From: Paralteromonas sediminis
GTDB lineage: Bacteria > Pseudomonadota > Gammaproteobacteria > Enterobacterales > Alteromonadaceae
Reading direction: 5' to 3'
Length of the DNA: 64,000 nucleotides
NCBI RefSeq assembly: GCF_003820355.1
Contig: NZ_RPOK01000003.1
Coordinates: 103,686 to 167,685, forward strand
Shown one piece after another: positions 59,030 through 64,000 of the stretch (position 1 is its first letter; each line of letters opens with the position of its first letter). Below the pieces are notes generated by a model that worked only from the letters and a program-made list of their open reading frames with translations, was not told the DNA's origin and did not search any database. A program made the position numbers and the translations under genes.

Positions 59030-60046
59030 ATGACAAGCTTCAAAGGCCAGCATATCTTATCAGTCGATCAATTCGACAGAGACGCTATTCAGCAGGTGTT
59101 CCATATTGCAACAAGTATGGAGCCCTATGCGAAAAGAGAGCGTCAGACTAAAGTTCTGGACGGTGCCATACTGGGTAATTTGTTTTTTGAGCCCAGTACC
59201 CGTACTCGGGTGAGTTTTGGCACGGCGTTTAATTTATTGGGTGGTGAAGTAAGAGAAACCGTTGGTAAAGAAAACTCTGCACTCGCCAAAGGCGAATCCC
59301 TCTATGATACGGCACGTGTTTTGAGTGGCTATTCCGATATTATCGCCATGCGTCACCCCGATGCCGGTTCTGTTGCTGAATTTGCTACTGGTAGCAGAGT
59401 CCCCGTAATCAATGGCGGAGACGGCGCGAATGAACACCCCACGCAAGCCTTACTCGATTTATTTACTATAAAACGCGAACTGGCTTTTCACGGGCAGGAT
59501 ATCGATGGTTTGCACATTGCCATGATTGGTGATCTCAGATACGGAAGAACGGTTCACTCCTTATCTAAACTCCTTTGTTTGTTCAAAAACATACGATTTA
59601 CCCTCATCTCACCGGCTGAATTAGCGATGCCTGATAAAGTGATTGCAGAAATTGAAAATGCCGGTCACAGGTACGAGGTCACAGATCAGTTAGAAGGTAA
59701 TCTGGATGCCGACATTTGTTATCAAACGCGTATACAGGAAGAGCGCTTCCCCACGCAGGAAGAGGCGAATAAATACCGGGGAAAGTTTCGTTTAAATCAA
59801 GCTATCTATACACGTCACTTTCAGTCAAAAACGGTGATCATGCATCCGTTGCCCAGAGATTCACGTACAGAAGCGAACGAATTAGATAACGATCTAAACG
59901 TTAATCCCAACCTCGCCATTTTTAGGCAAACCGACAATGGCGTCCTTGTTAGGATGGCGTTGTTTGCCCTGACCTTAGGTGTGGAAAATTTACTAAAAAA
60001 ATACGAGAGAGACATTGTTTGGTTCTCCAATAAATCAGAATTTTAG
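59030..60046 (+). CDS. pyrB: Aspartate carbamoyltransferase catalytic chain
   Basis: Condenses aspartate and carbamoyl phosphate in pyrimidine synthesis. It has 338 residues, some 27 more than E. coli PyrB. The carbamoyl-phosphate loop is STRTR (56-60), with the second loop ENSALAKGES, HPTQALLD and the catalytic HPLPR (MHPLPRDSR). pyrI is not adjacent, so it may form an unregulated catalytic trimer. A class I hemL gene follows 9 bp downstream, an uncommon partner. Confidence 0.96.
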   Translation: MTSFKGQHILSVDQFDRDAIQQVFHIATSMEPYAKRERQTKVLDGAILGNLFFEPSTRTRVSFGTAFNLLGGEVRETVGKENSALAKGESLYDTARVLSGYSDIIAMRHPDAGSVAEFATGSRVPVINGGDGANEHPTQALLDLFTIKRELAFHGQDIDGLHIAMIGDLRYGRTVHSLSKLLCLFKNIRFTLISPAELAMPDKVIAEIENAGHRYEVTDQLEGNLDADICYQTRIQEERFPTQEEANKYRGKFRLNQAIYTRHFQSKTVIMHPLPRDSRTEANELDNDLNVNPNLAIFRQTDNGVLVRMALFALTLGVENLLKKYERDIVWFSNKSEF

Positions 60047-60055
60047 AGCAGTACT

Positions 60056-61336
60056 ATGACACGATCAGAAACTCTTTTTGCACGCGCTCAGGAAACTATT
60101 CCCGGTGGCGTTAATTCTCCCGTCAGGGCATTTAAAGCTGTCGGCGGTACTCCGCGATTTATTTCAAAAGCCGATGGTCCCTATATTTGGGATGCGGATG
60201 GCAATCGGTATATCGACTACATTCAATCCTGGGGCCCAATGGTGCTGGGCCACAATAATGACGCTATCCGAAATGCCGTTTGCGAAGCCGCTCAAAATGG
60301 GCTGAGTTTCGGCGCGCCGACCGAAGCAGAAGTGATTATGGCTGAAACAGTTAAATCGCTTGTACCCAGCATGGAAATGGTGCGAATGGTCAATTCAGGC
60401 ACAGAAGCTACCATGTCTGCCATTCGACTCGCCAGGGGCTATACCTGTAAAAATAAAATACTGAAGTTTGAGGGCTGTTATCACGGTCATGCTGATGCTT
60501 TGTTAGTAAAAGCAGGTTCGGGCGCACTCACATTGGGTGTACCAAGCTCACCGGGTGTACCAGACGATTACGCAAAACACACACTCACCGTCGAGTTTAA
60601 CAATATAGAGTCAGTGAAAGCGGCTTTTGCCGAGCACGGTGAAGATATCGCCTGCATTATTGTTGAACCGGTTGCTGGTAATATGAACTGTATCCCACCC
60701 GTAGAGGGTTTTTTAGAAGGCTTACGCACCCTTTGTGATGAATACGGTGCCGTGCTGATTTTTGATGAAGTGATGACGGGCTTCCGTGTAGCCCAAGGTG
60801 GCGCACAACAAAAATATGGTGTCATGCCAGACCTAACCTGCTTAGGAAAGGTGATTGGTGGCGGCATGCCAGTAGGTGCATTTGGTGGAAAGAAGGCGAT
60901 TCTGACTCACATAGCACCAACAGGTCCGGTTTATCAGGCCGGTACCTTGTCGGGAAACCCCGTTGCCATGGCTGCGGGTTTAGCTGCTCTTGAGCAATTG
61001 AAAGATCCTACGTTATATGACAGTATTTTTGAAAATACTCAGGTTTTAGCCGAAGGCATTCGCGATTTAGCCCATCGTAGTGGCATAGACATGAGTATTA
61101 ATGTAGCGGGTAGTATGTTTGGTTTGTTCTTCACAGACGTCAATCGCGTAACCAATTACCAGCAAGCAATTAACTGTAATACTGAACAATTTAATCGGTT
61201 CTATCACGGTATGTTAGCGCAGGGGGTATATCTTGCCCCAGCCTCTTATGAAGCTGGCTTTGTATCAAAAGCGCATACTGCTGAGATAGTGAAAGACACA
61301 CTCGCAGCAGCCGAGAAGGTGTTCAGTACGATGTAA
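60056..61336 (+). CDS. hemL: Glutamate-1-semialdehyde 2,1-aminomutase
   Basis: Makes 5-aminolevulinate from glutamate-1-semialdehyde in tetrapyrrole synthesis. It has 426 residues, as in E. coli. The PLP lysine is K265 ([10 protein letters not shown]), same number as in E. coli. FDEVMTGFR and [16 protein letters not shown] are conserved. It is 9 bp after pyrB and 14 bp before the cyclase gene; co-transcription looks likely. Confidence 0.97.
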   Translation: MTRSETLFARAQETIPGGVNSPVRAFKAVGGTPRFISKADGPYIWDADGNRYIDYIQSWGPMVLGHNNDAIRNAVCEAAQNGLSFGAPTEAEVIMAETVKSLVPSMEMVRMVNSGTEATMSAIRLARGYTCKNKILKFEGCYHGHADALLVKAGSGALTLGVPSSPGVPDDYAKHTLTVEFNNIESVKAAFAEHGEDIACIIVEPVAGNMNCIPPVEGFLEGLRTLCDEYGAVLIFDEVMTGFRVAQGGAQQKYGVMPDLTCLGKVIGGGMPVGAFGGKKAILTHIAPTGPVYQAGTLSGNPVAMAAGLAALEQLKDPTLYDSIFENTQVLAEGIRDLAHRSGIDMSINVAGSMFGLFFTDVNRVTNYQQAINCNTEQFNRFYHGMLAQGVYLAPASYEAGFVSKAHTAEIVKDTLAAAEKVFSTM

Positions 61337-61350
61337 TAATAAGGGCTTGG

Positions 61351-62433
61351 ATGGAATCATCACCGCTGGTTATATTTGTCGTCATACCGTTAAGTATGTA
61401 CGCGCTTGTGTTAACCGTAATTTTGCTCAAAGCAAAACAGCGACGACGCGCCAGACAAGCCCGCAAAGAACTAACGCTAGCCGCGTCTCTTGCTCCGTCA
61501 GAAAAAGACAGGTTATTAGCTCAAAAAGCCGATGAGGCAGTCCGTCTAAACCAAACCATACAGAAGTTTGTCCCCAGACAGTTCATGCATCATCTGCAAA
61601 GCTCAGATGCGGATGGTCTGGAACTCGGACATGCTGTAGAAGACAAGGTCGCAATCCTGTTTTGTGATATCCGCGGTTTCACTGGCATGTCAGAAGAACT
61701 TCAACCCAGTGATCTTATACGCTTTCTCAACTCTTACTTTTTGCGCATGAATGGCCCCATTCATCAAAACAATGGTTTTATCGATAAATTCATCGGCGAT
61801 GCCATCATGGCACTTTTTGATCATCCCAACGGCACCGATGCTGACAAAGCCCGTGACGCAATTAACGCTGCTATTGCCATGCAGAAAACAGTGATCCTGT
61901 ACAATGAGCACCGTAAAAATTGTGACTACCAACCCGTTTCTATAGGTATTGGTATTCACTTTGGTATGGTGACAATAGGTACCGTAGGGTCTGATGACCG
62001 AATGGACACTACTGTTATTGGAGACAATGTTAATGTAGCGGCGAGACTGGAAACTCTGTCGACAAAATATTCAGCGGGTATCATTATCAGTGAGGAAGTA
62101 CTTAGTATCGCTGGGAAAGATTTTCAAATAGCGACGCGAATGCTGGACTTTGTTCGCGTAAAAGGCCGCTCTAAACCCGTAAAAATTTATGAAGTGCTAG
62201 ATTACCTGCCCGATCCTAAAAAGCAATATTATTTGCAAACTCAGAGGCTTATCGAACAAGGCTTAGCATGCAGGATCACCAAAAAATGGGATGATGCGTT
62301 AGAAATATTTCAGGCTGCCCTGAGAGTCACGCCTGATGACCCACTTATCATTCATCATATTGAAATGTGCCACCGTTGTCAGAAGATGGCACTGCCCGAC
62401 GACTGGGACGGTGCCATGTCGTCCAATGCTTAG
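61351..62433 (+). CDS. Class III adenylate/guanylate cyclase with TPR-like tail
   Basis: A 360-residue membrane-anchored cyclase: one N-terminal helix (about 7-27), a basic juxtamembrane coil, and a class III catalytic domain (about 95-275). Metal ligands are D106 (FCDIRGF) and D150 (KFIGD); the purine-site lysine K146 favours ATP, and VIGDNVNVAARLE is present. A helical C-terminal region (about 295-345, ALEIFQAALRVTPDDP) resembles a TPR pair. It could be an additional cAMP source beside a class I CyaA elsewhere. Its stop overlaps the DyP-like gene's stop. Confidence 0.88.
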   Translation: MESSPLVIFVVIPLSMYALVLTVILLKAKQRRRARQARKELTLAASLAPSEKDRLLAQKADEAVRLNQTIQKFVPRQFMHHLQSSDADGLELGHAVEDKVAILFCDIRGFTGMSEELQPSDLIRFLNSYFLRMNGPIHQNNGFIDKFIGDAIMALFDHPNGTDADKARDAINAAIAMQKTVILYNEHRKNCDYQPVSIGIGIHFGMVTIGTVGSDDRMDTTVIGDNVNVAARLETLSTKYSAGIIISEEVLSIAGKDFQIATRMLDFVRVKGRSKPVKIYEVLDYLPDPKKQYYLQTQRLIEQGLACRITKKWDDALEIFQAALRVTPDDPLIIHHIEMCHRCQKMALPDDWDGAMSSNA

Positions 62434-63344
62434 TTGACATTTTCCCGTATAAAATCAATAGAAGGCGCAAAAAAGGCGCCGCCCGTCTCGGCACTGGTAA
62501 AATCTAACCAACGGTCATAGTCACCTTCGTTAGTCCCAACGACTTGGGAGTACAACATGTCTTTAAATGCATGGGCATTAGCACTACAAACAACAGAGAA
62601 CAACCCTTGATGCTGCATGTCGCCATAGGGCATTCCCTGTAATAGCAGTTGTGGCTGGTTATCGTTATTGTGCTGCGTGGAAGCTCTTACTACATGTGAA
62701 GATGCAGACTGCTCAGCACTGGGAAGATTATGTTCTTTTGTCACGCCCATAACCTGTTCTTGCTGACGTTCAGAGAGCGTGTTCCAACGTCTTAAATCAT
62801 GCCGGTATCGTTGCGTGTGGATATAACTCCCCCCGCCAAATTCAGGGTTATCGTCACTAATTATGGCCACCTCCCTTCTTAGCATGCCGCGAGGATTGTT
62901 TGCGCCATAGATAAAACCATTTAGGTCTCTACCGTCTAAGTAACGAAACCCACTGATCGCCTCGACCAACTCAACGTGCAGACGCAAAAGCTCCATAACG
63001 TCTATGCCCATAGCGTGGCAGACATCCATGCGGTCAGTTCTGATTTGAATAAATAAGTCTGTTTGCAAGGCAGGCGCACTGCGATCCTCACATTGCACAT
63101 CAGGAAATGCCCCCAGCTGACTGGGCACAGGTCCAGGATACAATTCCTGCCAATAGCCGCTACTCACGCCAATCACCCCCGTGACCATCGCCTCGTAGTG
63201 CTCTTCGTCGTAATGGTCAAAGAGATCGAGGATCCTCACCAGCTTGGCGCGAATCGTTTGCGCGTCGTCGTCTGTGACATTCAGCATTAAGTACAAAGCA
63301 TGAAGATTGGGCTCCGCACAAATACCCTTTTGCGGCTGTGCCAT
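62430..63344 (-). CDS. DyP-type peroxidase-like protein lacking distal residues
   Basis: A 304-residue member of the DyP/YfeX family by alignment from memory. It starts MAQPQKGICAEPNLHALYL, has the GFRYLDGRDLNGF and NPEFGGGSYIHTQRYRHDL regions, the proximal haem His in SHVVRAS (H217) and the C-terminal RWLDFTSAETGGAFFAPS. The GxxDG motif reads GFIYG (143-147), with Y146 in place of the distal Asp, and the RxxMPYG-type motif reads LQGMPYG, with L235 in place of the distal Arg. Peroxidase activity is therefore doubtful. It starts 1 bp after the ggt stop. No signal peptide is seen. Confidence 0.85.
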   Translation of the reverse strand: MAQPQKGICAEPNLHALYLMLNVTDDDAQTIRAKLVRILDLFDHYDEEHYEAMVTGVIGVSSGYWQELYPGPVPSQLGAFPDVQCEDRSAPALQTDLFIQIRTDRMDVCHAMGIDVMELLRLHVELVEAISGFRYLDGRDLNGFIYGANNPRGMLRREVAIISDDNPEFGGGSYIHTQRYRHDLRRWNTLSERQQEQVMGVTKEHNLPSAEQSASSHVVRASTQHNNDNQPQLLLQGMPYGDMQHQGLFSVVCSANAHAFKDMLYSQVVGTNEGDYDRWLDFTSAETGGAFFAPSIDFIRENVN

Positions 63345-63345
63345 T

Positions 63346-64000
63346 TTAATACCCCGCGGCGTGTCCGTCTTTACGACTTTCAGAGGCGCCAATATAGATG
63401 CCGCGTTTAGCATCAAACATAATGGCCTGATAACCGCCATACACGCCCACTCGCTGACTCACTTTATGGCCTTTTTTGGCTAAGGCTCTGCGCACTGGCA
63501 TACCGATCCCCGATTCTAGGTGCACCTCCCCGCCTGTTAACATGAGCGCGCCTGTTGGATCGCTTGAACCCGTGTGAACAATACGTGGTGCATCACCAGC
63601 TTCCTGTAAATTCATACCAAAATCAATAAGGTTGACCACGATTTGTGCATGCATTTGCGGTTGTGTTGCGCCCCCCATAACACCAAAACTCAACCAAGGC
63701 TCTCCGTTTCGCGTTACGAACGCTGGAATAATCGTATGAAACGGACGTTTTCCCGGTGCGTAAGTATTAAAATGGTCCGGCTGCAATGTGAAACTCTCGC
63801 CTCGGTTCTGCAACATAAAACCGAGCTCGGTGGGTGTCATACCCGAGCCCATCCCCCGGTAATTGCTTTGGATCAGCGAAATCATGTTTCCCTCTGCGTC
63901 CGCTACCGTCAAATAGATGGTATCGCCTTCAACGAGGCCTGCATCAACGCGTTTCGCAGCCTTGTTTGGGTCGATAAGCGCCTGCCGCTCCTTGGCATAG
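63346..64000 (-). CDS. Gamma-glutamyltransferase family protein (partial)
   Basis: The reading frame is open from the right edge down to TAA at 63346-63348, about 217 codons covering the C-terminal (small) subunit of a GGT-family Ntn-hydrolase. The nucleophilic Thr aligns with the T in GDTIYLTVADAEGN (codon 63919-63921), followed by SLIQSNYRGMGSGM, APGKRPFHTIIPAF and GVMGGATQPQMH. The pattern fits the YwrD/type 2 branch rather than E. coli Ggt. The N-terminal part and start are outside the window. The DyP-like gene begins 1 bp downstream. Confidence 0.9.
   Translation of the reverse strand, partial: YAKERQALIDPNKAAKRVDAGLVEGDTIYLTVADAEGNMISLIQSNYRGMGSGMTPTELGFMLQNRGESFTLQPDHFNTYAPGKRPFHTIIPAFVTRNGEPWLSFGVMGGATQPQMHAQIVVNLIDFGMNLQEAGDAPRIVHTGSSDPTGALMLTGGEVHLESGIGMPVRRALAKKGHKVSQRVGVYGGYQAIMFDAKRGIYIGASESRKDGHAAGY

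Noticed and set aside
63346-64000. Truncated or pseudogene GGT starting at 63912
   Set aside because: The frame stays open to the window edge and contains the nucleophile region upstream of 63912, so the gene is cut only by the window.

Overview
The window is a compact, gene-dense stretch of a gammaproteobacterial chromosome, most likely from the Alteromonadaceae (Alteromonas and relatives). This rests on family-level resemblance of the proteins, an uninterrupted argCBFGHA cluster, an ast cluster carrying a DUF1338 gene, a TorF-type porin and E. coli-like gene order in several blocks. I could not run a search, so the genus is left open. There is one tRNA and about 68 protein genes. I see no rRNA, IS element, prophage, integron or CRISPR array.

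Layout. (1) 1-4.8 kb: tRNA-Gly, orn, and divergent rsgA-psd, as around E. coli orn/rsgA/psd, followed by a drug/metabolite transporter, a glycerophosphodiesterase and a MerC-type membrane protein with a Zur-like element at its start. (2) 4.9-11.9 kb: the yibQ/envC/yibN/grxC/secB/gpsA/trmL neighbourhood. gpmI is missing and three unrelated genes are inserted. (3) 12-16.3 kb: a lysophospholipase-like hydrolase and the CpxA/CpxR envelope-stress system with a divergent CpxP/Spy gene that has a CpxR box, then mgsA. (4) 16.4-23.1 kb: the arginine biosynthesis operon argCBFGHA behind a tandem ArgR operator that covers the promoter. (5) 23.2-24.9 kb: a small accessory-looking block with an unrecognised 91-residue protein, a CPBP intramembrane protease and a MarR regulator. 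The protease and regulator diverge around a near-perfect 34-bp palindrome. (6) 25.1-29.5 kb: malic enzyme and penicillin-binding protein 1A. (7) 29.6-41.3 kb: pilMNOPQ-aroK-aroB-damX-dam, a small insert (DUF2970 protein, small membrane protein, TorF porin), then rpe-trpS. gph, which lies between rpe and trpS in E. coli, is absent. (8) 41.3-48.3 kb: pabA-type amidotransferase, HDOD protein, and the arginine succinyltransferase genes (argD/astC, astA, astD) with DUF1338 and GFA genes. (9) 48.3-58.9 kb: parC, a large BarA-like hybrid kinase with a 7TMR-DISM sensor, a DUF2982 protein, a 38-residue membrane protein and an RND efflux pair. (10) 59-64 kb: pyrB, hemL, a class III nucleotidyl cyclase, a DyP-peroxidase-like protein that lacks two distal haem residues, and a gamma-glutamyltransferase running off the right edge.

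Functional themes are arginine synthesis and breakdown close together, envelope biogenesis and stress (Psd, EnvC, SecB, Cpx, PBP1A, DamX, RND pump), type IV pilus assembly, and shikimate/folate/tryptophan supply. The most unusual observations are the MarR/CPBP palindrome, the DyP homologue without its distal Asp and Arg, two small membrane-protein genes that are easily missed, and five convergent gene pairs whose stop codons overlap by exactly 4 bp.
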